From contig CAMDOY010000014.1 of NCBI GenBank assembly GCA_945903655.1, positions 1 through 22,354 on the forward strand: 22,354 bases of DNA, in the 5' to 3' direction. This document shows, one piece after another, positions 1-7,494 of the stretch. The notes below the pieces were generated by a model. It searched no databases. It was given only the letters and a program-made list of their open reading frames with translations, and was not told the origin of the DNA. The position numbers were made by a program, and so were the translations under genes. The DNA comes from Rhizobium sp. Q54 (GTDB taxonomy: Bacteria > Pseudomonadota > Alphaproteobacteria > Rhizobiales > Beijerinckiaceae). Numbering within the stretch: position 1 is the first letter of the stretch; every line of letters starts with the position of its first letter.

Positions 1-35
<35 letters not shown>

Positions 36-286
36 TCCGGGCCCTTGTGGCCGCCTTTACAAAGCGAACCAACCGACCAACCCCAGGCCAGCGAGACAGG
101 TGAACCGAATTTCGGTCCAAAATCCGCATCGACCGTATGCGGGAATGTAGACATCACTCCCGCGCAGAGTGCGCGTTGAGTACCCGCCCCGGCCGGTTCG
201 GTCAATAGCGGCGAGCAGCCGGTGTGAATTGCCGCCCAGCCATGGGCCATGCTAGGCAACGACTTGAAACGAGGACGTGACGGGCC
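36..286. other. Divergent intergenic region, tRNA(-) / TIGR02444 gene(+)
   Basis: This 251-bp region must hold the promoter of the minus-strand tRNA and that of the plus-strand TIGR02444-ubiX pair. I could not identify a convincing -35/-10 pair in either direction. There is a GC-rich perfect inverted repeat at 161-175 (CGCGCA-GAG-TGCGCG). A weak ribosome-binding sequence (GAGGA, about 271-275) lies 11 nt before the ATG at 287. The ORFs that can be drawn through here have no recognisable homology and I treat them as chance. Confidence 0.5.
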
Positions 287-826
287 ATGAGCGACCAGCA
301 GGACAGCGGTGACCCCAAGAAGACGGCTTCGCCGTTCTGGCGGTTCTCCCTGCGCATCTACGGGACGCCCGGCGTCCCCGCAGGCTGCCTCACCCTGCAG
401 GATGGGTCGGGCGTGGACGTGAATGTGCTGCTCTTAGGCCTTTTCGCGGCTTCTCAGGGTCGTCAGCTCGCAGCAGGCGACGTCGCAGCCATCGCCGCCG
501 CCATCGAGCCCTGGAAGCTCCATGCGGTGGTCCCTCTGCGAGGGGTGCGCCGGTTCCTCAAGGACACCCCGGCGGGTTTCGAGGCGCAGGACATCCCTGC
601 CCTGCGTCAACGCGTCAAGATGATGGAGCTGGAGGCCGAGCGGCTGCAGCAGGAGGTCCTCTATTCCTCCTGGCCCATGGAGGCGCTTGGCGCCCCGGCC
701 CCGGCCCTGGAGGCCGCGCGGGCCAATGTGGACGCCTATGCTGCGGCGCTCGGCGCACAATTCGATTCGGGGGCGGTTGATTGCCTGCTCGCCGCCTTCG
801 CCAAAATTGGAGAATCATCCCAGTGA
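287..826 (+). CDS. TIGR02444 / DUF2390 family protein
   Basis: A 179-residue cytosolic protein of the uncharacterised TIGR02444 (DUF2390) family. I recognise the family by the N-terminal block around residues 18-50: W-R-F-S-L-x-x-Y, then P-G-V-x-x-x-C-L-x-L-Q-D, then V-D-V-N-x-L-L. Charged helices follow (about 75-135), including a region rich in Glu, Arg and Leu that could form a coiled coil. There is no signal peptide or membrane segment. The molecular function is unknown in the family. The start is the ATG at 287; the Shine-Dalgarno match is weak. The stop codon (TGA, 824-826) overlaps the GTG start of ubiX (823-825), so the two genes are very probably one transcription unit with coupled translation. 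Function is not inferred beyond this association. Confidence 0.85.
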   Translation: MSDQQDSGDPKKTASPFWRFSLRIYGTPGVPAGCLTLQDGSGVDVNVLLLGLFAASQGRQLAAGDVAAIAAAIEPWKLHAVVPLRGVRRFLKDTPAGFEAQDIPALRQRVKMMELEAERLQQEVLYSSWPMEALGAPAPALEAARANVDAYAAALGAQFDSGAVDCLLAAFAKIGESSQ

Positions 827-1395
827 GCAAACCCAAACGGATCATCGTCGGCATCAGCGGCGCCTCGGGCGTCGTCTATGGCATTCGCGCCCTCCAATTG
901 CTGAAGAAGGTGGGCGTCGAAACCCATCTTGTGGTCAGCAAGGCCGCCGAGATGACCATGGCCTATGAATGCGACTACACGATCAAGGATCTGCGCGCCA
1001 TGGCCGACCACTTCCATGCGCAGGTGGATATCGGCGCCTCGATCTCCTCGGGCTCGTTCCACACGCTGGGCATGCTCATCGCCCCCTGCTCCATCCGCAC
1101 CATGAGCGAGATCGCCACCGGCGTGACGGGCTCCCTGATGAGCCGCGCCGCCGATGTGGTGCTGAAGGAGCGCCGCCGCCTGGTGCTCGCCATCCGCGAG
1201 ACGCCCCTGCACACGGGCCATCTGCGCACCATGCTGCAACTGTCGGAAATGGGCGCGGTGATCGCCCCCGTGGTGCCGGCCTTCTACAACAAGCCCGAGA
1301 CCCTCGACGACATCGTCAACCACTCGGTTGGACGCATGCTCGATCTCTTCGACATCGACATCGGCTCGGTGAAGCGCTGGAAGACCGACGAGTAA
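823..1395 (+). CDS. ubiX: Flavin prenyltransferase UbiX
   Basis: UbiX transfers a dimethylallyl group to FMN, producing the prenyl-FMN cofactor that UbiD-type decarboxylases need, classically in ubiquinone synthesis. The 190-residue length is normal. Visible signatures are the flavin-binding G-I-S-G-A-S-G loop (10-16), S-S-G-S-F near 75-79, the A-P-C-S-I-R-T-M segment (87-94), R-E-T-P-L (125-129) and the C-terminal Y-N-K-P-E (155-159). I chose the GTG start at 823 because it puts the beta-strand and loop at the usual distance from the N-terminus, overlaps the upstream stop as GTGA, and has a GGAGA sequence about 10 nt upstream. An in-frame TTG at 781 would add 14 atypical residues. Related enzymes serve other UbiD-like decarboxylases, and no ubiD is in the window, so a role in ubiquinone synthesis is likely but not proven. 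Its stop lies 3 bp from the stop of the convergent DUF1467 gene. Confidence 0.95.
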   Translation: MSKPKRIIVGISGASGVVYGIRALQLLKKVGVETHLVVSKAAEMTMAYECDYTIKDLRAMADHFHAQVDIGASISSGSFHTLGMLIAPCSIRTMSEIATGVTGSLMSRAADVVLKERRRLVLAIRETPLHTGHLRTMLQLSEMGAVIAPVVPAFYNKPETLDDIVNHSVGRMLDLFDIDIGSVKRWKTDE

Positions 1396-1398
1396 GGC

Positions 1399-1623
1399 TT
1401 ATTTGCTGTTCACGTACCACCAGAGGCCTGCGAAGATGACGCAGGTGACGCCGGTGGTGATGGCGGCCTTGAGCAAGAGCCTGGGCGCGACAGGAGCGCC
1501 CGGGTCCGTGCCCGGCGCCATATCCGCATCTTCATGCTGAGAGCGCACCCCAAAGGGCAGGACCGCGAAGAGAACGATCCACCAGATCGTGAAGAAGATG
1601 GCGAGGCTGATCGGCAACGTCAT
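1399..1623 (-). CDS. DUF1467 family two-helix membrane protein
   Basis: A 74-residue protein of the DUF1467 family, which in Alphaproteobacteria is often found downstream of mce and the RNase J gene. Two membrane helices are visible, about 5-24 and 49-71. They flank a hydrophilic loop rich in Asp, Pro and Gly, and the first helix carries the W-W-I-V-L-F-x-V-L-P-F-G-V segment typical of the family. The function is unknown. The start at 1623 is preceded by a strong AAGGAG 8 nt upstream. It is the last gene of the long minus-strand unit, 37 bp after mce. The stop codon is only 3 bp from that of ubiX on the other strand, so no intrinsic terminator fits between them. Confidence 0.85.
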   Translation of the reverse strand: MTLPISLAIFFTIWWIVLFAVLPFGVRSQHEDADMAPGTDPGAPVAPRLLLKAAITTGVTCVIFAGLWWYVNSK

Positions 1624-1660
1624 GGGGTCGTCTCCTTGAGGGAAGGCGGCCTGAAAGGGC

Positions 1661-2065
1661 TCACACCTGCTCCAGTTCGATCAGGGTTCCGTTGAAGTCC
1701 TTGGGATGCAGGAAGAGCACCGGCTTGCCATGGGCGCCCGTCTTCGGCTCCCCGTCCCCCAGCACCCGCGCACCCTGCGCCTTCAGCTTGTCGCGGGCGG
1801 CGAGGATGTCGTCCACCTCGTAGCAGATGTGGTGCATGCCCCCGTCCGGATTTCGCTCAAGGAACTTCGCGATGGGCGAGGTTGCGCCGAGGGGCTCCAG
1901 CAACTCGATCTTGGTGTTCGGCAATTCGATGAAGACCACCGTCACCCCATGGGCGGGCTGGGGCAGCGGCTCCGAGACCTTGGCGCCCAGCGTGTCGCGA
2001 TAGAGCGCCGCTGCGGAGACAAGATCCCACACCGCGATGGCCACATGGTTGAGACGACCGATCAT
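1661..2065 (-). CDS. mce: Methylmalonyl-CoA epimerase
   Basis: A 134-residue vicinal-oxygen-chelate (glyoxalase-fold) protein that should interconvert (R)- and (S)-methylmalonyl-CoA between propionyl-CoA carboxylase and methylmalonyl-CoA mutase. Two paired beta-alpha-beta modules are apparent. The family signatures are L-N-H-V-A-I-A-V (5-12), I-E-L-L-E-P (53-58), G-G-M-H-H-I-C-Y-E-V (75-84) and the terminal L-I-E-L-E (128-132). These supply the expected His/Glu metal ligands (H7, H78 or H79, E130). The start at 2065 is preceded by AAGGGGGC. A longer reading of the same frame (to 2314) only runs antiphase through the RNase J gene and is rejected. It lies 13 bp after the RNase J stop. No mutase or carboxylase genes are in the window, so the pathway assignment rests on the family. 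Confidence 0.93.
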   Translation of the reverse strand: MIGRLNHVAIAVWDLVSAAALYRDTLGAKVSEPLPQPAHGVTVVFIELPNTKIELLEPLGATSPIAKFLERNPDGGMHHICYEVDDILAARDKLKAQGARVLGDGEPKTGAHGKPVLFLHPKDFNGTLIELEQV

Positions 2066-2078
2066 CTTTGCCCCCTTG

Positions 2079-3755
2079 CTACACTTCCATGATGAGCACA
2101 TGCACCGTGGGGCGCTTGCCCCAATGGTTGCGCACGGTGTTGCGCACGCCGCGCTCCACCGCCGTCGCCGTGGAGTCCGCATTGCGGCGCACGTTGCGCG
2201 GCAGACTGTCCAGCACCGAGAAGACGGCTTCATCGACGATCTGGTCCATGCCCTTGCCATCCTTGGTGCGCGCGGGCAGACCCGCCAGCACCACATCCGG
2301 ATCGCCCGCCACATCGCCCTTGGCGGTGATGGCGATGCCGATGGAGATGACGCCGCCGAAGCCGAGGCGGGTGCGCGCCTTCACGGCGTCGTCGTCGGGC
2401 GACAGGAGAATGTCGCCATCCTTCATCAGGCGCCCATGGGGCACCTCGTCGATGACGCCGGGCTTGCCGGGGGCGAGGGCCAGCATGGCGCCGTTGCGCA
2501 GGGTGAACACATGCGGCACGCCCTGGGCGCGGGCGAAATCCGCATGGACAGCCAGATGCAGCGGCTCGCCATGGGCGGGCACGGCGATCTGGGGCCGGAT
2601 CCACTCATACATGCGCTGGACCTCGCCCCGGCGCGGATGGCCGGAAGCGTGGATGGGCGCATCGCGGTCGGTGATGATCTTGACGCCCTGGGTGACGAGG
2701 CCATTGATCATGCCGTTCACCTCCCGCTCGTTGCCGGGAATGGTGCGCGAGGAGAAAATCACGAGATCGCCGCTGTCGAGCTTGATCTCGGGATGCTCGC
2801 CATCAGCGATGCGGGCCACAGCGGCACGAGACTCGCCCTGGCTGCCGGTCGCCAGCAGCACGACCTTGTCGCGGGTCAGGCTCGAATAAGCATGAGCGGA
2901 GAGGAAGGGCGGCACGCCCTCGAGATAGCCCAACTCGCGCGCCACCGAGAGGGTGCGCTCCATGGCGCGGCCCGCGATGACGACCTGGCGACCCGCCTCC
3001 GCAGCGGCTTCCGCCACCGAGCGCAGACGCGCCACATTGGAGGCGAAGGTGGTCACCAGCACGCGGCCCTTGGCCTGGGAAATCACATCCTTCAGGGCGA
3101 TGGCCACATCGGCCTCGGAGGGGCTCTCGCCCTCGCGCATGATGTTGGTGGAATCGCAGATCAGCGCCAGCACGCCCTCTTCGCCAATGGCGCGCAGACG
3201 AGCCTCATCCGTCGGCAGGCCGATCACCGGGGTGGGATCGCGCTTCCAGTCGCCCGTGTGCATGACGGTTCCGAGCGGAGTGCGGATGGCGAGGCCGTTG
3301 CTCTCGGGGATCGAATGCGACATGGGCACGAATTCAATCGAAAACGGTCCAAGCTGAATGGTCGCGCCCTGCGCCACCACATTGATGCGGATATCGGGCG
3401 CGCCCGGCTCCGACAGGCGGCGAGTCTCCAGCAGGGAGGCGGAGAAGCGCGTGGCGTAGACCGGGCATTTCAGCCTTGGCCAGAGGTCGGCGATGGCGCC
3501 CACGTGATCCTCATGGGCGTGAGTGATCACCAGACCCAGCAGGTCCTTCTTGTGGCGCTCGATGAAGGTCAGGTCGGGCATGAGCAGGTCGATGCCCGGC
3601 AGGTCCGGCCCCGCGAAGGCGACGCCGAGATCCACCAGAATCCACTTGCGCTTGCCCTTGGGACCGAAGCCATAAAGTGCGGCGTTCATGCCGATCTCGC
3701 CGAGGCCGCCGAGCGGCGCGAAGACGAGTTCGTCGTTGGAATCGTTCATTCCCAT
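2079..3755 (-). CDS. rnj: Ribonuclease J (metallo-beta-lactamase / beta-CASP)
   Basis: A 558-residue cytosolic RNase of the beta-CASP branch of metallo-beta-lactamases. RNase J enzymes act as endonucleases and 5'-3' exonucleases in RNA maturation and decay. Motifs in order: G-G-L-G-E-I-G-M-N (16-24), the Zn-binding H-A-H-E-D-H (79-84), the H-S-I-P-E-S segment (147-152), H-T-G-D-W-K (166-171), D-S-T-N of the beta-CASP region, and the later H-A-S-G-H and P-A-H-G-E motifs. The length is normal for the family. Two in-frame ATGs compete as start: 3755, and 3749 two codons later. AGGG lies directly against the first ATG but 6 nt before the second, so 3749 is better placed for initiation. It lies 2 bp after birA and is probably co-transcribed with the nuo genes. 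Confidence 0.95.
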   Translation of the reverse strand: MGMNDSNDELVFAPLGGLGEIGMNAALYGFGPKGKRKWILVDLGVAFAGPDLPGIDLLMPDLTFIERHKKDLLGLVITHAHEDHVGAIADLWPRLKCPVYATRFSASLLETRRLSEPGAPDIRINVVAQGATIQLGPFSIEFVPMSHSIPESNGLAIRTPLGTVMHTGDWKRDPTPVIGLPTDEARLRAIGEEGVLALICDSTNIMREGESPSEADVAIALKDVISQAKGRVLVTTFASNVARLRSVAEAAAEAGRQVVIAGRAMERTLSVARELGYLEGVPPFLSAHAYSSLTRDKVVLLATGSQGESRAAVARIADGEHPEIKLDSGDLVIFSSRTIPGNEREVNGMINGLVTQGVKIITDRDAPIHASGHPRRGEVQRMYEWIRPQIAVPAHGEPLHLAVHADFARAQGVPHVFTLRNGAMLALAPGKPGVIDEVPHGRLMKDGDILLSPDDDAVKARTRLGFGGVISIGIAITAKGDVAGDPDVVLAGLPARTKDGKGMDQIVDEAVFSVLDSLPRNVRRNADSTATAVERGVRNTVRNHWGKRPTVHVLIMEV

Positions 3756-3757
3756 CC

Positions 3758-4531
3758 CTATCGTTGCCCGGACGCCTCGCTGAGGCCCGGGAGAAATACA
3801 TCGCCGGCGTCAATGGTCAGCAAGCCAGCTTCGGTGTCCACCAGAAGCCGCCCGCGTTCATCGAGCCCGCGCAAAACACCCTTGATCCGTTGATCGCCCA
3901 TGGCGACCTCAGCCGTTTCGCCCATTCCTGCGGCGAAAGTGAGCCAATCTGCGCGGATCTGCGCAAAGCCCATCCCCTCGTCCCACTGATCGAGCCGGTC
4001 TGCAAGCTCTTCCGCAAAAGAATCCAAAAGAACGCCGGGCGAAACAGCCAGGCCAAGGCTTGCGAGGTCGGTCGCGGGATAAGGCAAGTCCTGCGGATGG
4101 GAGGCGCAGTTGACGCCGACGCCGATGACGCAGGCGAAACCGCCGCCTTGCGTCTGCGTAGCCTCCAGCAGCATGCCCGCCAGCTTGGCGCCGCCCACGA
4201 CAATGTCATTGGGCCACTTGAGCAGCGCCCGCTGTCCCAGAAGAGGCGCCAGCGTCGACGCCAGCGCCACCCCTGCGACAAAGCCAAGCTGCGGGGCGCA
4301 ATCAGGCGTGGCCGCATTCACCAGCAAGAGGCTTGCGTAGAGATTGCCTGCCGGAGATACCCATTGGCGCCCGAGCCTGCCCTTGCCGCCGGTCTGCTGC
4401 GCGGCGCGTATCCATAGACGTCCGGGATCGCCCTCGCGGGCGCGCCCCATGGCCTCGTCATTGGTGGAGCCGAGGCTGTCGAAGACCTCAAGCCGATAGC
4501 CGCGACCCCTGACGGAGGCGGGAAGGCCCAC
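3758..4531 (-). CDS. birA: Biotin--[acetyl-CoA-carboxylase] ligase, group I (no HTH)
   Basis: A 257-residue biotin protein ligase that activates biotin with ATP and attaches it to the carboxyl-carrier lysine of acetyl-CoA carboxylase and related enzymes. Visible signatures are S-T-N-D (22-25), the nucleotide loop Q-T-G-G-K-G-R-L-G-R-Q-W (46-57), K-W-P-N-D (105-109), G-G-A-K-L-A-G-M-L (113-121) and I-G-V-G-V-N (136-141). The protein starts straight into the catalytic domain and lacks the N-terminal DNA-binding domain of E. coli BirA, so it should be an enzyme only, not a repressor. The first Arg of the usual GRGR loop is Lys here (K50), while the second is kept (R52). The start is a GTG at 4531, two bases after the nuoN stop. 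Confidence 0.93.
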   Translation of the reverse strand: MGLPASVRGRGYRLEVFDSLGSTNDEAMGRAREGDPGRLWIRAAQQTGGKGRLGRQWVSPAGNLYASLLLVNAATPDCAPQLGFVAGVALASTLAPLLGQRALLKWPNDIVVGGAKLAGMLLEATQTQGGGFACVIGVGVNCASHPQDLPYPATDLASLGLAVSPGVLLDSFAEELADRLDQWDEGMGFAQIRADWLTFAAGMGETAEVAMGDQRIKGVLRGLDERGRLLVDTEAGLLTIDAGDVFLPGLSEASGQR

Positions 4532-4533
4532 GC

Positions 4534-5970
4534 TCAGAACAGGGACTTGGCGGCGGCCGCAGCCGCCACATCAAGCGGACCCGGCCAGAAGGAGAAGCCC
4601 ACCACCAGCAGGCTCGCCACGATCAGCACCGCCGTCACAGCCGGGCTGGCGCGCTCGAAGCCGGGCGCGGGCTCATCGAAGTAGATCACCTTCACGATGC
4701 GCAGGTAGTAGAAGCAGGCGACCACGCTCATCAGCACGCCGATGACGGCGAGCGGATAGAGATGGGCCTGAATGGCTGCGTTGAAGACATACCACTTGGC
4801 GAAGAAGCCCGCGAGCGGGGGAATGCCCGCCAGCGACAGCATCATGGCCGAGAGGAAAATGGCCATGGGCGCATTGGTGCGCGACAGGCCCGCGAGGTCG
4901 GAGATCTTCTCCACATAGACATCGCCCACGCGCATGGACAGGATCGCGGCGAAGGTGCCCAGCGTCATGGTCAGGTAGATCGAGAGATAGACGAGCACGC
5001 CCTGCACGCCCTGCTCCGTGCCCGCCGCCAGACCCACCAGCGCAAAGCCCATGTGGCCGATGGAAGAATAGGCCATCAGCCGCTTGATGTTGCTCTGCCC
5101 GATAGCGGCGAAGGCGCCAAGCGCCATGGAGAGAATGGAGACGAAGATCAGGATCTGCCGCCACTGGTCGGTGACGCCCGGGAAGGCCGTCATCACCACG
5201 CGCACGGTGATCGCCACCGCCGCCATCTTGGCCGCCGAGGCGAAGAAGGCGGTGACGGGAGTCGGCGCGCCTTCATAGACATCAGGCGTCCACATGTGGA
5301 AGGGCACCACCGACATCTTGAACGAAAGGCCCGCCAACAGGAACACGAGGCCGAAGATGACGCCGATATTGGGCTTGCCATGGATCGCAGCCGCAATGCC
5401 CTCCAGCGACACAGTGCCCGCGAAGCCATAAAGCAGCGAGGCGCCATAAAGCAGCATGCCCGAGGAGAGCGCGCCCAGCGCGAAATACTTCAGGCCAGCT
5501 TCAGACGCGCGCACATTGTCGCGATGGAAGGCGGCGATGACATAGAGAGACAGGCTCATCAGCTCGAGGCCGAGATAGAGCGACATGAGCGTCTGCGCCG
5601 AGATCAGCATGAGCATGCCGAGGGTGGCCAGAAGCACCAGCACAGGGAATTCGAAGAGGTCGATCTTCTCGCGGCGCATGTAGTCCAGCGACAGCACCAG
5701 CGTCACCATGGAGCCAATGAGCGCGAGGCCCTTCATGTAGCGCCCAAAGGCATCATCAATGAAGGCGCCGTCGAAGACCACGACCTTGGGGCCCGTCCCC
5801 ACGAACAGCAACAGGAAGGCGAGGCCCAGCACCGCGATGGCGCATTCGCTGATGATCCAGTCGCGCCCGTCGCGCGCACGGAACACGCCGAGCATGAGCA
5901 GCGCCAGCGCGCCGACGGCCAGCACGACTTCCGGCAGGCTGTGGGCGAGTGCGAAGGAGATGGGAGTCAT
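4534..5970 (-). CDS. nuoN: NADH-quinone oxidoreductase subunit N
   Basis: A 478-residue antiporter-like membrane subunit of complex I, one of three (L, M, N) thought to form the proton channels of the membrane arm. It is strongly hydrophobic with about 13-14 predicted helices. Family features are the L-Y-L-G-L-E-L-M-S-L-S-L-Y segment (131-143) with the conserved helix Glu (E136), the F-K-M-S-V-V-P-F-H-M-W-T-P-D-V-Y-E-G-A-P block with its central Lys, and N-I-K-R-L-M-A-Y-S-S-I-G-H-M-G (near 303-317). The length is typical. It starts 12 bp after nuoM, and its stop is 2 bp before the GTG of birA. Confidence 0.97.
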   Translation of the reverse strand: MTPISFALAHSLPEVVLAVGALALLMLGVFRARDGRDWIISECAIAVLGLAFLLLFVGTGPKVVVFDGAFIDDAFGRYMKGLALIGSMVTLVLSLDYMRREKIDLFEFPVLVLLATLGMLMLISAQTLMSLYLGLELMSLSLYVIAAFHRDNVRASEAGLKYFALGALSSGMLLYGASLLYGFAGTVSLEGIAAAIHGKPNIGVIFGLVFLLAGLSFKMSVVPFHMWTPDVYEGAPTPVTAFFASAAKMAAVAITVRVVMTAFPGVTDQWRQILIFVSILSMALGAFAAIGQSNIKRLMAYSSIGHMGFALVGLAAGTEQGVQGVLVYLSIYLTMTLGTFAAILSMRVGDVYVEKISDLAGLSRTNAPMAIFLSAMMLSLAGIPPLAGFFAKWYVFNAAIQAHLYPLAVIGVLMSVVACFYYLRIVKVIYFDEPAPGFERASPAVTAVLIVASLLVVGFSFWPGPLDVAAAAAAKSLF

Positions 5971-5982
5971 GATCGCATGTCC

Positions 5983-7494
5983 TCAGTGCAGCGCGAGCGC
6001 GGCGGTTTTGGTGGCGGCGAGCGCGGCGTCGAAACCCCTGACGAGGTGCTCGACGGAGGCTGCGCAGGCGTCCAGGATCGGCCCGGGATGCACGCCATAG
6101 TAGATGGTGAGCAGAAGCAGCGGGGTGAACAGCGCGATCTCGCGCGCGTCCAGATCCGTGATCCCCACCAGCGCGGGCTTCTCCAGCACGCCGAAGATCA
6201 CCCGCCGATAAAGATAGAGCGCATAGGCGGCTGAGAGGATCACGCCCGTGGTGGCGAAGAAGGCGACCCAGGGATTGGCGCCGAAAGCGCCGACCAGGGT
6301 CAGGAACTCGCCAACGAAGCCGGAAGTGCCGGGCAGGCCCACGTTCGCCATGGTGAAGACCATGAAGACGAAAGCATAGAGCGGCATGCGCTGCACCAGG
6401 CCGCCATAGGCCGCGATGTCCCGGGTGTGGATGCGGTCATAGACCACGCCCACGCACAGGAAGAGCGCGCCCGACACGAAGCCGTGGGACACCATCTGGA
6501 AGACCGCGCCCTGCACGCCCTGGGTGTTCATGGCGAAGAGGCCCATGGTCACGAAGCCCATGTGGGCGACGGAGGAATAGGCGATCAGCTTCTTCATGTC
6601 CTCCTGCACCAGCGCCACCAGGGAGGTGTAGACGATGGCGATGATGGAGAGCGTCCAGACCATCGGCGCAAAATATTGCGATGCGTCGGGGAACATGGGC
6701 AGGGAGAAGCGGATGAAGCCGTAGCCGCCCATCTTCAGCAGAATGCCCGCCAGGATCACCGAACCCGCCGTGGGCGCCTCGACGTGGGCGTCGGGCAGCC
6801 AGGTATGGACCGGCCACATGGGCATCTTCACCGCGAAGGAGGCGAAGAAGGCGAGCCAGAGATATTTCTGCATGGAGACGGGGAAATCGGTCTTCAGCAG
6901 CACGGTGATGTCGGTGGTGCCCGCCACCCCATACATGGCCATGATGGCCAGCAGCATGAGCAGGGAGCCGATCAAGGTGTAGAGGAAGAACTTGAAGCTG
7001 GCGTAGATGCGCCGCTTGCCGCCCCACACGCCGATGATCAGGAACATGGGGATCAGGCCGCCTTCGAAGAAGACGTAGAAGAGCACCAGATCCAGCGCGC
7101 TGAACACGCCGATCATCAGCGTCTCCAGCACGAGGAAGCAGACCATGTATTCCTTGACGCGATGCTCGATGGAAACCCAGGAGGCGCCAATGCAGAAGGG
7201 CATCAGGAAGGTGGTCAGCAGCACGAAAGGCATGGACATGCCATCGACGCCCAGCTTGTAGGTGAGGCCCGCGCCAAGCCAGCTGCGCTCTTCCACGAGC
7301 TGGAATGCCGCCGTCGAGGGATCAAACAGCTTCCAGGCCCAGAGCGAGAGCGCGAAGGTGACCAGCGTGGTGATCAGCGCGGTCCAGCGGATATTGTTGC
7401 GGGTCGCCTCATCATCGCCGCGCAGCAGCAGGATGAAGGCCGCGCCGACCAGCGGCAGGAAGATCAGGCCGGAGAGAAGTCCAAAGCCGAACAT
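5983..7494 (-). CDS. nuoM: NADH-quinone oxidoreductase subunit M
   Basis: A 503-residue antiporter-like subunit of the complex I membrane arm. The channel residues are in place: the Glu of F-F-E-G-G-L-I-P-M (E144), and the Lys of V-K-M-P-M-W-P-V-H-T-W-L-P-D-A-H-V-E-A-P-T (K223). The K-K-L-I-A-Y-S-S-V-A-H-M-G segment of the second half-channel is also present. The length matches the family. The ATG (7494-7492) shares one base with the nuoL stop (TGATG), which indicates translational coupling. Confidence 0.97.
   Translation of the reverse strand: MFGFGLLSGLIFLPLVGAAFILLLRGDDEATRNNIRWTALITTLVTFALSLWAWKLFDPSTAAFQLVEERSWLGAGLTYKLGVDGMSMPFVLLTTFLMPFCIGASWVSIEHRVKEYMVCFLVLETLMIGVFSALDLVLFYVFFEGGLIPMFLIIGVWGGKRRIYASFKFFLYTLIGSLLMLLAIMAMYGVAGTTDITVLLKTDFPVSMQKYLWLAFFASFAVKMPMWPVHTWLPDAHVEAPTAGSVILAGILLKMGGYGFIRFSLPMFPDASQYFAPMVWTLSIIAIVYTSLVALVQEDMKKLIAYSSVAHMGFVTMGLFAMNTQGVQGAVFQMVSHGFVSGALFLCVGVVYDRIHTRDIAAYGGLVQRMPLYAFVFMVFTMANVGLPGTSGFVGEFLTLVGAFGANPWVAFFATTGVILSAAYALYLYRRVIFGVLEKPALVGITDLDAREIALFTPLLLLTIYYGVHPGPILDACAASVEHLVRGFDAALAATKTAALALH

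Noticed and set aside
1661..2314. Longer epimerase reading starting at 2314
   Set aside because: The first 83 residues are an out-of-phase reading of rnj; the ATG at 2065 with AAGGGGGC upstream gives the standard epimerase N-terminus.
2037..3893. 618-codon plus-strand open frame antisense to the RNase J gene
   Set aside because: It is an antiphase shadow: GC-rich third positions of rnj remove stop codons. The product is full of His, Arg and Gly with no recognisable domain, while the minus strand has a clear RNase J.
4762..6234. 490-codon plus-strand open frame antisense to nuoN and nuoM
   Set aside because: Its charged, Gln/His/Glu-rich product mirrors hydrophobic codons on the opposite strand; no homology is recognisable.
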